Made by a program: the position numbers and the translations under genes. This document shows positions 25,220 to 33,340 of a stretch of 35,080 bases of DNA, piece by piece; within the stretch, counting starts at the first letter, position 1, and each line of letters opens with the position of its first letter. The stretch is from Microcystis novacekii Mn_MB_F_20050700_S1 (lineage in GTDB: Bacteria > Cyanobacteriota > Cyanobacteriia > Cyanobacteriales > Microcystaceae): assembly GCA_007096045.1 (NCBI GenBank), contig SFAU01000231.1, positions 1 to 35,080 on the forward strand, in the 5' to 3' direction. Below the pieces are notes generated by a model. The model ran no database searches, was not told the origin of the DNA, and saw only the letters and a list, made by a program, of their open reading frames with translations.

Positions 25220-26404
25220 TTAGAGAATTCTTTGTAAAGCTTGCACCAGAATACTGGCAGTTTGAACGTTAGCATCCCTATCCATTTGGGTGTTGGCAAT
25301 ATTATATAGTTGAACTTCGATATCCTTAAGGGATTTCCCACTTTGGATGAGTTGTTGTAGTAAATCTTCTAGGGTATAACCTCGCAGAGTTGACCAATCT
25401 TGATCGCTCCGCTCCCAAGTATGAAATAGGAGCGAGAAAATCAATATTTTGGCTCGTAATGGATTAGTATACTGGAAAATTTCTAAACGAATTTTAAAGG
25501 GGTCGTAGGCGGGAATTTGTGGGGAATTACTGGGGTTGTTATTTGAGAAAGCTGGCTCAGCAAAGGGCAATTCCATGGCTAATTGCGGTTCATTTAAATC
25601 GATGATCGAAGAGGAAAAATCCACAGGTTCACTTCTAGAGGGGGATAAAGATGTGGTTTTAGCCGCATAATTGCAATCATTATTTAGATGAATCATTTGA
25701 CTGTTCAAGATTTGACTTTTTGACTCATTATCCTGTTCTTCGTCATCGTTATCAGTATCGTAGAGAGGCTCTAGCTGGGTAAGAATAATATTGGCTAGGG
25801 CTAGGTAGAGAGCTTTTTTATTAATATTTTCGGCAACTCGGTTGACGGTTTGTTGCAAGCTTAGGAAATTAGGATTGTTTTGCTGAAGTTCTAAAATAAT
25901 ATTTTTTAAGCCATAATTATTAATCACCGCTTGTTCGGTTTCCCAATGATTTTTACAGGCGGCAAACATTAATTTTTTAATTCTCGCAGTCTCTCGATGA
26001 TTTTCTAGGCTACTAACCACCTGTCTTAATAAATTATTAACGGCCGCAAAACTAGGGTTAACTTCCAGTTCTACCGGTAATAATTGAGTGTTGTAGGCGG
26101 CATCAATATTACTATATAATTTACTGATTTGCTTAATAATAACTGGGGCTACGCCCGCATAAACCTCAGGACGACTTAGGTTTTTAACTAATTTATAAAC
26201 AGAAAAAGTTAATTGTTCTTTACTGGTTTTGAGTTGCACTAACTCGTTCACCAGGTCTTCCATCGCCACAGTGTTTAAAATATTAGTATCATTTTCCCAA
26301 TATTTTTTACAGATACAAAAGATTAATTTTTTGATACGTAATTTTTCTTCGTGGCTGTCGAGATAGCGAACTACGTCATTAAAAACGTCGATGGATAATT
26401 GCAT
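25220..26404 (-). CDS. Protein with three copies of an unrecognised helical domain
   Basis: A 394-residue acidic, soluble protein. I recognise no named family, but three segments of about 95 residues align by eye: R1 about 5-98, R2 about 117-216, R3 about 300-394. Shared features are an Arg/Lys-rich start (LRIKKLIF, ARIKKLMF, LRAKILIF), a Cys/Phe helix ending in Trp-Glu (CKKYWE, CKNHWE, FHTWER), a Leu-rich helix (EDLVNELVQL, KNIILELQQN, EDLLQQLIQS) and a closing helix (IIKQISKLY, IILTQLEPLY, ILVQALQRIL). R2 and R3 are joined by an acidic, Ser/Asn/Pro-rich linker (217-299) that looks disordered. The first gene of a probable operon with the pentapeptide-repeat and retropepsin-like genes. A scaffold or adaptor role is only a guess. 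Confidence 0.8.
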   Translation of the reverse strand: MQLSIDVFNDVVRYLDSHEEKLRIKKLIFCICKKYWENDTNILNTVAMEDLVNELVQLKTSKEQLTFSVYKLVKNLSRPEVYAGVAPVIIKQISKLYSNIDAAYNTQLLPVELEVNPSFAAVNNLLRQVVSSLENHRETARIKKLMFAACKNHWETEQAVINNYGLKNIILELQQNNPNFLSLQQTVNRVAENINKKALYLALANIILTQLEPLYDTDNDDEEQDNESKSQILNSQMIHLNNDCNYAAKTTSLSPSRSEPVDFSSSIIDLNEPQLAMELPFAEPAFSNNNPSNSPQIPAYDPFKIRLEIFQYTNPLRAKILIFSLLFHTWERSDQDWSTLRGYTLEDLLQQLIQSGKSLKDIEVQLYNIANTQMDRDANVQTASILVQALQRIL

Positions 26405-26766
26405 AGTAACTTTTGATCAGAGAAAGGAGCCAGCGGGAGCAGGCCTCTACTATAGCACCATGCTATTAGCCTCTTGCGGGTCAGCTTGCCAGAACATATA
26501 AGTTATCTCCAGCTTTTAGTGCCTGAAGATATCCTAGCCTAAAAGCGTAGCATTATTGAGTTGGGGTTGCTAAATCTAGTCTATCTTCCCTAAGAGTACC
26601 CAGTCTAACTCCTAAAATTAGCAAAAGATGATTTTTTCGTCTTTCTCGTTTTTAGTACAAATGTCTGAGTAAAATCGGAGTAAAGTCTTTAAGTTTAGGC
26701 GATCGATGCCCGATCGGGTTAGAGTGATCAGGGAGAAACTGATTTATCGAGAGGCCATATCATCCC
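26405..26766. other. Intergenic region between divergent genes
   Basis: About 362 bases upstream of both the triple-repeat gene and the GST gene. I see no ORF, RNA gene or repeat family shared with the rest of the window. It must hold promoters for both genes, but no convincing -35/-10 pair stands out. A short palindromic patch CGATCGATGCCCGATCGGG lies at about 26700-26718. Confidence 0.5.
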
Positions 26767-27564
26767 ATGCTAGAACTCTATCAATTTGAATTATCTGCCT
26801 ATTGTGAGAAAGTCCGTCTCATCCTCGACTATAAAGGACTTGCCTATAAAAAAAGGGACGTGGTGCCGGGGGTGGGACAATTGGAATTATTCCGTCTTTC
26901 TGGACAGCGACAGGTTCCCGTCCTCAAGGATGGTGATACCTATATTGCCGACTCGACGGAGATTGCTTTTTATCTCGATCGCAAGTATCCTGAAAAACCA
27001 ATTATCCCTACAGATCCCCTACAACGGGGTCAATGTTTATTAATCGAAGAATGGGCCGATGAATCCCTGGGATTAAAAGGAAGAACCGCTTTTCTCGGCG
27101 CTTTTGCCCAAAATCAAAACTTTCGTACCGCTTTTTTACCCCGGGAAACTCCCGATTTTATGCGCTTGTTGCTGGGTTCCTTGCCGGGGGAATTAATTGA
27201 TATTTTTGGGACGGGTGTAGGTCTGGGAAAAGATGCTATCAATACGGCTAAAAAAGGGCTACAACAGGATTTAGAGGCTTTGAACCTCATTTTAACCAAT
27301 CGTCCCTATTTAGTCGGGGATCAGCCCAGTTTAGCTGATTTAGCCGTGGCGGGGTTAAGTGTACTGCTTCAGTTTCCCCCGGGTTCCTATCTCAACTTAC
27401 CCCCGGAATTGCAAGGCAAGGGGATTCCGGGGTTAGCCGATAATAGCGCCTACGAAGGCTTTTTTGCTTGGCGCGATCGTCTTTATCGTCAATACCGTCA
27501 AACCATCACCCCGGGTAGTTCCACCCCTCCCATCGATTCCCCCAACTCCATCCAGATTGAATAG
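26767..27564 (+). CDS. Glutathione S-transferase family protein
   Basis: A 265-residue GST. The N-terminal thioredoxin-like domain (1-80) has FELSAYCEKVRLIL with Cys13 at the active-site position and the glutathione-binding RQVPVLKDGD then ADSTEIAFYLD; the C-terminal all-helical domain (90-245) has RPYLVGDQPSLADLAVAGL, a normal GST signature. It probably conjugates or reduces with glutathione in the cytoplasm; the active-site Cys in an SxxC context suggests an omega- or glutaredoxin-like class rather than classical tyrosine or serine GSTs. The tail of about 20 residues is Pro/Ser/Thr-rich. The ATG at 26767 is preceded by GAGAGG. Substrate unknown. Confidence 0.87.
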   Translation: MLELYQFELSAYCEKVRLILDYKGLAYKKRDVVPGVGQLELFRLSGQRQVPVLKDGDTYIADSTEIAFYLDRKYPEKPIIPTDPLQRGQCLLIEEWADESLGLKGRTAFLGAFAQNQNFRTAFLPRETPDFMRLLLGSLPGELIDIFGTGVGLGKDAINTAKKGLQQDLEALNLILTNRPYLVGDQPSLADLAVAGLSVLLQFPPGSYLNLPPELQGKGIPGLADNSAYEGFFAWRDRLYRQYRQTITPGSSTPPIDSPNSIQIE

Positions 27565-27592
27565 CAGCGCTTGACTAGGGTGGTGGGGCTTT

Positions 27593-27758
27593 TCAGTGAT
27601 CAGTAAGCAGTAATCAGTAATCAGTGATATGAATTAGGGAGTGGGAAATTGGGGAATTGGGGAATTGGGGAATTGGGGAATTGGGGAGAATAAATAAAAT
27701 AATCTCCTGATGACCGACTCCTGAATTTTGATGACTGATCACTGATCACTGATTACTG
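27593..27758. repeat. Composite intergenic repeat with GGGGAATT octamers
   Basis: Heptamers (TCAGTGATCAGTAAGCAG, then TAATCAG units) at 27593-27625, five GGGGAATT octamers at about 27645-27686, a GGGGAGAATAAATAAAA segment (about 27683-27700, also found at 31699), and inverted heptamers ending at 27758. The right end touches the stop codon of the regulator gene. Confidence 0.75.
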
Positions 27759-28448
27759 TTAAGATTCCCGTAAAACGTAGCCGACACCGCGCACGGTATG
27801 AATGAGGCGTTTTTGACCACCAGCTTCCATCTTCAGGCGTAAATAACGAATATACACCTCAATAACGTTTGATTCTCCTTGAAATTCATCTCCCCAGACA
27901 TTTTCGAGAATTTGATCCCTCGATAATACTTCTTTCGGGTGAATCATCAGGTAGCGCAGCAGTTCAAATTCCTTCATCGTCAGCTCAATATTTTTGTTTT
28001 TATGGGAGAGACGACGAGTGACTAAATCTAATACTAAGTCACCGAAGCGCAATTGTTCGGGGATAGTTTCCAGAGGTTGCAGGTAAAAACGGATTAATTT
28101 GAGAAAAGATTGCGAATTATAGGGTTTGAGAAAATAATCGTCGGCTCCCGCTTCCAAACAGGCGAGACGTTCTTCTAGGGTTTCTTGAGATACTAATAAA
28201 ATAATATAAACGCGACTTCCCTGGGAACGTAAACGACGACAAAAAGTCACACCCGCTTCCCCCGCCAGGAAACGATCGAGTATAATCATCGCTGGCTGCC
28301 AACTTTCCACTTCTGGGAAAGCGATATCAATGCTAGGCACAATCAGGGGACGATAACCTGCTTCTTGCAAGTCCGCACTAGCTAGTTTAGCGATATTCTC
28401 CTCAATTCCCACCAAGAGAATCGAAGAACTCAGAACTGGTGTACTCAT
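27759..28448 (-). CDS. Atypical OmpR/PhoB-type response regulator
   Basis: A 229-residue regulator: receiver domain at 10-122 and winged-helix DNA-binding domain at 132-229 (LTMKEFELLRYLM, NVWGDEFQGESNVIEVYIRYLR, HTVRGVGYVLRES). In the receiver, the acceptor Asp58 (IILDRF), Ser87 and Lys108 (LKPY) are in place, but the acidic metal-binding pair that should follow LLV is Gly-Ile (LLVGIEEN), so normal Mg-dependent phosphorylation is doubtful. Among cyanobacterial regulators NblR is known to act without phosphorylation, and this could be an NblR-like protein; I cannot confirm it from sequence alone. No histidine kinase gene is adjacent. It is 70 bases downstream of the small hydrolase gene on the same strand. 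Confidence 0.87.
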   Translation of the reverse strand: MSTPVLSSSILLVGIEENIAKLASADLQEAGYRPLIVPSIDIAFPEVESWQPAMIILDRFLAGEAGVTFCRRLRSQGSRVYIILLVSQETLEERLACLEAGADDYFLKPYNSQSFLKLIRFYLQPLETIPEQLRFGDLVLDLVTRRLSHKNKNIELTMKEFELLRYLMIHPKEVLSRDQILENVWGDEFQGESNVIEVYIRYLRLKMEAGGQKRLIHTVRGVGYVLRES

Positions 28449-28518
28449 TAGTCGGCAGCGGTAAAGAAATAGAAAAGATAGGGAGGCGACTAGCTGATTG
28501 TACTTAATTGATTCTCGC

Positions 28519-29001
28519 CTAACCGATTTTAGATAAAAAAGTTAACGCTGTGGTGCGTTGGATAAAATCACCATTGACAGACCAACCAGTTACTCGATCG
28601 GGGGACGACCAGAGGCTAAGATGATCTACAGGGGGATCCGCATAAAAATTTTCTCCACCGCTACCCAATAAACAGGAACTCCAATGGGTAAAATAATCGT
28701 GACTAAGGCGATAAATGGGAAAATTAGCGATTAATGGCACTCCCCACCCGTCCAAAGCCATTAAAGCTCGAATTTTCACCCCTTGAGCTTGCCAATAATA
28801 GGCTAAAGCGATCGCATTTACCACCCCCGCACTAAACCCAATCAAGGTTAGGTCTTCTCCCGGTGAAAAAGCTTCATTTAAGCAAGAAAAAGGAGAAATA
28901 ATAATATAGGGACGTAATTTGACCGATTTACTCCCCAGATGTCCTAAAAAATCCTCGGTCAATCTAGAATCATGAAAACCAGGACAAATCACTAAGGTCA
29001 T
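28519..29001 (-). CDS. Small alpha/beta-hydrolase-like protein (GxSxG)
   Basis: A 160-residue protein with LVICPGFHDSRLTEDFL at the start (beta strand and oxyanion-type loop), the nucleophile elbow IGFSAGVVNAIAL (Ser57), a possible acid at Asp84 (MALDGWGVP) and a possible His127 (DPPVDHLSLW). It is shorter than usual alpha/beta hydrolases (250 or more) and lacks an obvious cap. Ligand unknown. It probably shares a transcript with the downstream response regulator. The ATG at 29001 fits, and no signal peptide is present. Confidence 0.65.
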   Translation of the reverse strand: MTLVICPGFHDSRLTEDFLGHLGSKSVKLRPYIIISPFSCLNEAFSPGEDLTLIGFSAGVVNAIALAYYWQAQGVKIRALMALDGWGVPLIANFPIYRLSHDYFTHWSSCLLGSGGENFYADPPVDHLSLWSSPDRVTGWSVNGDFIQRTTALTFLSKIG

Positions 29002-29036
29002 AAAATTAAGTAAAAAGCAATGAGGAGTCAGTAGCC

Positions 29037-29187
29037 GGTCGTCAGGAGATAGGGTGATAGGGTTTTGGGGTGATAGGGATTGAGGGGTTTAGGGAAATTT
29101 CATCCAAATGCTCCACTTCCCCACTTCCCCGCTTCCCCATCTCCCCACTCCCCACTCCCCACTTCATAATTCATAATTCATAATTCC
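29037..29187. repeat. Composite intergenic repeat, third location
   Basis: GGTCGTCAGGAGATAGGGTG, more GATAGGG units, GGGGTTTAGGGAAATTTCAT, CCAAATGCTCCACTTCCCC, C-rich octamers and TTCATAATTCATAATTC follow one another. The first half matches 17200-17292 in reverse complement and the second half matches 9150-9330 in the same sense, so modules are mixed between sites. Confidence 0.75.
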
Positions 29188-29203
29188 CCTAATCTTGCCA
29201 CCT

Positions 29204-30540
29204 ATGACCGTAGAATCCAGCTTACAACAGTTAAAAAGAGCTTCATCGGGACGATTACCCAGCAGTTACGGGGTCTATTTTAAGAATACCCTGGTGGCCC
29301 TCTGTCATGCTCTTGAAGATCACCACTGGTCTTAGTCACCTTTCAACAGGGTAAATGGTATTTACAGGAAGCAGAGCGCTATTTAGATATTGCTCGCTCT
29401 TCTCGTCATATTGCGATCGCCGCCGTGGCCGATAGTGGTTTTTCTGAGCATAAAACCGGCAGTTTAGAGAATGTTTCGCTAGTCAACTTAGATAATAGCG
29501 ATAGTTTGGTTAATGAGTGGAATTTAATCATTCTTTCCCCCGATTACGCTGCCATGGTACTCTGTCATGAGTTATCCCCGGAAGAATACTGGTCCGATAG
29601 TCAACCCCAAATAGACATAGAGCGAAAATTCTACGGTTTATGGACATTTGATCGCGATTTAGTCGAAAAAGCCGCTACGATCTTAATTGAGCGTCTGCAT
29701 CCCTATAATCCCAGTCTAGCGGCCGATTTAAGCAGACAACAGCAGGAAATTAGTCAAAATATTAATCCCATTGCCACGGATTTAACCGGAGTAGTCTCTC
29801 GCATTGTCACCTATCTGCAAACCAGTCAACAGCAGTTAGTCACCGTCAGCAGACAAACACGAGAATTAAGCGACTTAGAAGGACAAGCATCCCGTTTAAA
29901 TAAAAATTTGGCCGCTAATAAACTGCAAGCTTTTCTAAGAATGGCTCAAAAAGTCGATGAAAGAGATATTGATAATCCCCTTGCTTCCCTACAGGTGGCC
30001 GCTTTAGCGGAAATGTTGGGACAATTGCTCGATTTACCCACCCTGAGACTACGACGCTTACGATTAGCTGGTTTATTATACCGCATCGGTCTAGCGGAGG
30101 CTCCGATCGAAGTTTTTAGACAGCGTGCCAGTCAGTTAGAGGGAGCAAATGCGTTATTTTGGCGGGATAGATCGGTATTAGGCGCACAATTACTCGCCAC
30201 TATGCCCGAATTAGCTCCAATTCAACAGATTATCTACCATGAGTTTGAATACTGGGATGGTAGCGGCGTTCCCAACGGACTAAAAGGGGAAGAAATCAGC
30301 CTAGAGTCGCGAATTTTAGGATTATCAGCCTATTTTCAGGAATTAACTCAACCGCGAGGCGACCGACTAGCTCTAGATTTAGGAGAGTCCCTAGAGCGTT
30401 GTCAAAATTATAGCGGGATTCGTTTTGATCCCGCTTTGGTAGAAAAATTAACTTCGGTAATTCGTCTGTGCGAAATGGGATGGATGCAATTACCCGATCG
30501 CCCTAGTCAAGTCCCCGCCGTCTGGTTAGAATCAGTTTAG
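29204..30540 (+). pseudogene. DICT-domain / HD-GYP-like signalling protein, split by a frameshift
   Basis: The 5' part (ATG 29204) reads SLQQLKRASSGRLPSSYGVY and FKNTLVALCHALED, then meets a TAG at about 29334. The other frame continues at once with SPLVLVTFQQGKWYLQEAER, the normal continuation of a DICT sensory domain, and runs to 30540. Restoring one T between GAAGAT and CACC rejoins them, so the cause is a one-base deletion near 29324 or a sequencing error. The downstream frame alone would give 371 residues from a GTG at 29425. After the DICT domain come a coiled linker and an HD-GYP-like domain in which the HD pair is lost (LLYRIGLAEAP) while HEFEYWDGSGVPNGLKGEEI remains, so it was probably a degenerate, non-catalytic sensor. 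It converges on hpnH with one base between stops. Confidence 0.8.
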
Positions 30541-30541
30541 A

Positions 30542-31558
30542 TTAGACTCCGATTAAACTCTGCATGGCACGTCCCATATTAGCCGGTTTAAAAGCTGCCA
30601 TCGCCGCGGTCGGTTCATAGCCGCAATGTACCATACAATCGGCACATTGAGGATTGCCACTGGCTCGACCGTAGTTATCCCAATTGGTTTCTGCTAAAAG
30701 TTCCCGAAAGCTTTTGTAATGTCCTTCGTTGAGCAGATAACAGGGTTTTTGCCATCCTAAAAGACTATAACTAGGACTACCCCAAGGAGTGCATTCATAG
30801 TCCTGTTCACCGATGAGAAAATCGAGAAAGAGAGGATTATGGTTAAAATTCCACTTTTTCTGACCTGATTTCCACGGTGAGAGAATTTCTCGGAATAAAG
30901 CTCTAGTTTGCTCCCGTTTTAAGAAACTATCTTGATCCGGGGCCCACTCATAACTATAACCAGGGGAAATCATCATACCATCGATGCCCAAAGTAGCGAG
31001 AAAATCGAAAAATTCCTGCATTTCTTGCGGATCTGTGCCTTCAAAAACCGTGGTATTAGTAGTAACCCGAAAACCTCTCGCTTTCGCCGCTTTAATCCCT
31101 TGTACTGCCTTATCGAATACCCCCTCTCGATCCACACAGCGATCATGATGTGCTTTTAAACCGTCCAGATGGACACTAAAGGTAAGATAGGGGGAAGGAG
31201 TAAATTTATCTAGGCTTTTCTCTAATAACAGAGCATTGGTACAGAGATAGACGAATTTTTTTCTGTCCACTAACCCCTTGACAATTTCATCGATTTGTGG
31301 ATGTAAAAGCGGCTCGCCTCCCGGGATGGAAACCACGGGAACCCCGCATTCTTCCACCGCTGCGAAACATTCTGCTGGGGTGAGATGATTGCGGAGGATT
31401 TCCGGGGGATGTTGAATCTTACCGCAGCCAGTACAGGCTAAATTACAGCGAAATAGGGGTTCTAGCATTAAAACTAAGGGAAAACGCTTTTTTCCTGCTA
31501 GACGCTGTTTCAAGATATAGGAAGCAACCACTAAAGCTTGTTGCAGTTGGACAGCCAT
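30542..31558 (-). CDS. hpnH: Adenosyl-hopene transferase HpnH (radical SAM)
   Basis: A 338-residue radical SAM enzyme. The cluster motif is CNLACTGC (C38, C42, C45), followed by the SAM-binding PGGEPLLHP and a Cys-rich C-terminus ([31 protein letters not shown]) as in HpnH. It joins a 5'-deoxyadenosyl group to diploptene, the first step towards extended hopanoids such as bacteriohopanetetrol in the membrane. Length matches the family (about 330-380). ATG at 31558 ([20 protein letters not shown]) is the HpnH N-terminus; the frame goes on to 31759 through repeat DNA and is not coding. No other hopanoid gene is in the window, so the pathway must be scattered. Confidence 0.93.
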   Translation of the reverse strand: MAVQLQQALVVASYILKQRLAGKKRFPLVLMLEPLFRCNLACTGCGKIQHPPEILRNHLTPAECFAAVEECGVPVVSIPGGEPLLHPQIDEIVKGLVDRKKFVYLCTNALLLEKSLDKFTPSPYLTFSVHLDGLKAHHDRCVDREGVFDKAVQGIKAAKARGFRVTTNTTVFEGTDPQEMQEFFDFLATLGIDGMMISPGYSYEWAPDQDSFLKREQTRALFREILSPWKSGQKKWNFNHNPLFLDFLIGEQDYECTPWGSPSYSLLGWQKPCYLLNEGHYKSFRELLAETNWDNYGRASGNPQCADCMVHCGYEPTAAMAAFKPANMGRAMQSLIGV

Positions 31559-31640
31559 TTGCTCACACCAAAAGGATTCTAAGTCATTATAGACTGTTAA
31601 CAGGACATCAAGGCATAGAACCCTAGAAAATGGCAAATTG

Positions 31641-31676
31641 AACGTAGGTTGGGTTGAAGTATGAAACCCAACACCT
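31641..31676. repeat. Palindromic dispersed repeat GTTGGGTT...AACCCAAC, copy 2 (inverted)
   Basis: AACGTAGGTTGGGTTGAAGT and ATGAAACCCAAC form the same palindrome as at 12941 and 34767 but in the opposite sense, with a few base changes. It lies upstream of hpnH. Confidence 0.75.
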
Positions 31677-31697
31677 GCTGACTTGAAAGTGGGAAAT

Positions 31698-31745
31698 GGG
31701 GAGAATAAATAAAAAAGTCTCCTATCTCCTGACTCGGAGACTCCT
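31698..31745. repeat. Repeat module shared with 27683-27715
   Basis: GGGGAGAATAAATAAAAAAG followed by TCTCCT and CTCCTGACT resembles the end of the octamer cluster at 27683-27715. It overlaps no gene and lies between the divergent hpnH and DUF1517 genes. Confidence 0.6.
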
Positions 31746-31785
31746 AACCTTAACGACAATTTTTGATTTTTACCAGAGGTCTATT

Positions 31786-32385
31786 ATGAGTTCTTTAGGC
31801 GATCGCTTTAAGAAATTTGCGGGTAAAACTCGCTATGTGGTCTGTCGCTTATTTTTGCATCTCTACGGCCAAGAAGTCGCACCCCTGATCGGTATTCTTA
31901 ATCGTACCGGCCGGGAAGCGATCGATTCCGAAGGCGATTTAGAGGTCATGGGAGAGGGTTTAGTAGAAATTTGTCAAAATCTGCTCCAGATGAACCTCTA
32001 TTGGTTTTCTGTAGCTAATGAGGGCGATATTTTTTGGAGTGAGGGGGAAGCGGGAGACTACGTTAACGAACTGTTTACCGATTCTGCGGCCAGATACCTA
32101 AGTGAATCGGTGTCTGGGGAAGTGGGGGAAAACGAACCCTTAACTTTACCCGTCACCGATAACTTAGTTGTTATGATCACAATAGCCTTCGAGGGTGAGA
32201 GTGCTGCTTTAGAAACTAGCCTAGCCGATCGAGAGACCCTGGAAGATGGTTTAAAATCAATAATTAACCTTCACTACCAAGGTCGGCTGCGTGCGATTCA
32301 GGTACATTTTTCTCCTGCTCAATTGGGAGATGAATTGACCAATGAGCAACTATTACTCAATTTCCCGGAATTGCTGCCTTTATAG
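31786..32385 (+). CDS. DUF1517-family protein
   Basis: A 199-residue soluble protein. The C-terminal half (DNLVVMITIAFEG, ETLEDGLKSIINL, IQVHFSPAQLGDELTNEQLL and NFPELLPL) matches the end of DUF1517 proteins, which occur across cyanobacteria and plastids; their function is unknown. The N-terminal half contains FGKxxR-type basic residues and an acidic stretch (EGDIFWSEGEAGDYV). It lacks the membrane segments of typical longer DUF1517 members, so it is a short version. ATG at 31786 follows AGAGG; an upstream in-frame start at 31696 falls in repeat DNA. The following lipoprotein gene begins 16 bases after it, so co-transcription is likely. Confidence 0.7.
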   Translation: MSSLGDRFKKFAGKTRYVVCRLFLHLYGQEVAPLIGILNRTGREAIDSEGDLEVMGEGLVEICQNLLQMNLYWFSVANEGDIFWSEGEAGDYVNELFTDSAARYLSESVSGEVGENEPLTLPVTDNLVVMITIAFEGESAALETSLADRETLEDGLKSIINLHYQGRLRAIQVHFSPAQLGDELTNEQLLLNFPELLPL

Positions 32386-32401
32386 TCTTAATTTTGCCCT
32401 T

Positions 32402-33274
32402 ATGCTGCGCCAAGTAACGACAATCCTTTTAATTCTTACCCTTTGTTGCACAACGGTGGCCTGTGGTTCCTCGTCAAATCAAACTCAGTCACCGTCGGCC
32501 AATAACAGTAGTGTAAGACAAGAATCCAATCAGGTTAGTAGCGGTCGCTACGAGGTGCAACAAGCTACCTACGATGACGGAGATGGCACTTATACCTTAA
32601 TGCTGTTAAACACCCCTGGGGGGACTTCTCCCCTCTTTCGCACCACTAACCTGCAAATGGCTAGATTAAGCGAGGAGGACATTGCTAAAGGGGAAAAAAC
32701 CGCGGTAGAAATCAACGGTGATCAGGCTACCCTGTACATGACCGAAGATTTTAAAATCGAGTATGTCCATAATGTCACGGAAGTGCGGAACAATCCCCAA
32801 ACCGGACAACAGGAAACCGTGGTGATTCGGCAAGAATCGAGTTTTTGGAGTCCTTTTTTCGGTGCTGTTGCTGGTCAAGCTTTGGGTAGTTTGCTCTTTC
32901 GTCCTCAATATTACGTTCCTCCCCTCTATACTCCGGGGGGTGTGATGACTGGTTTTGGTGGTTACGGTTCCACCTATAATCAGGCAGTAGATCAATACCG
33001 GACTAAACATAATAGTCCACCTCCGGCAGTCAAAAACCGGCAAACTCTCCGTTCTACTGGCAATTTACGTCGTTATCCCAGTAATACTACCTCTAGTCCC
33101 AATCGCAGCACCACCACCACCACAAAACCCAGTGGTTCTGGTTATGGTTCTAGTACCCTAAAGAATTCGGGTAAATCTGATAATGTCAAACGTTCTCCTA
33201 GTTTCGGTTCCTCTGGTTCCCGTCGTACCCCTAGTCGTAGTGGTTTCGGCAGCAGCAGACGTGGCCGACGTTAG
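32402..33274 (+). CDS. Putative lipoprotein, Ser/Arg-rich C-terminus, function unknown
   Basis: A 290-residue secreted protein: a signal peptide ILLILTLCCTTVACGSS with a lipobox-like TVAC (Cys21), a Ser/Asn/Gln-rich spacer, then a globular part (SGRYEVQQATYDDGDGTYTL, EIVYVHN-like beta segments) and FWSPFFGAVAGQALGSLLF, a Gly/Phe hydrophobic patch that could touch the membrane. From about residue 200 it is low-complexity and basic (many Ser, Thr, Arg, Gly, ending in SSRRGRR). I do not recognise a family. ATG at 32402 is chosen since the signal peptide starts there; an earlier ATG at 32342 would overlap the preceding gene by 44 bases and put charged residues before the signal. Probably in an operon with the DUF1517 gene. 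Confidence 0.7.
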   Translation: MLRQVTTILLILTLCCTTVACGSSSNQTQSPSANNSSVRQESNQVSSGRYEVQQATYDDGDGTYTLMLLNTPGGTSPLFRTTNLQMARLSEEDIAKGEKTAVEINGDQATLYMTEDFKIEYVHNVTEVRNNPQTGQQETVVIRQESSFWSPFFGAVAGQALGSLLFRPQYYVPPLYTPGGVMTGFGGYGSTYNQAVDQYRTKHNSPPPAVKNRQTLRSTGNLRRYPSNTTSSPNRSTTTTTKPSGSGYGSSTLKNSGKSDNVKRSPSFGSSGSRRTPSRSGFGSSRRGRR

Positions 33275-33340
33275 CAGGATTTGACTGGAGTGGTGGAAGA
33301 TTAATCCTGTCTTCCCCACCTCAGACATTGGAGATGGCCA

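Noticed and set aside
30932-31159. Plus-strand frame inside hpnH
   Set aside because: Antisense to the conserved radical SAM core.
32666-33043. 125-codon minus-strand frame opposite the lipoprotein gene
   Set aside because: The plus-strand gene has a signal peptide and fits its neighbour; the antisense frame has none of this.
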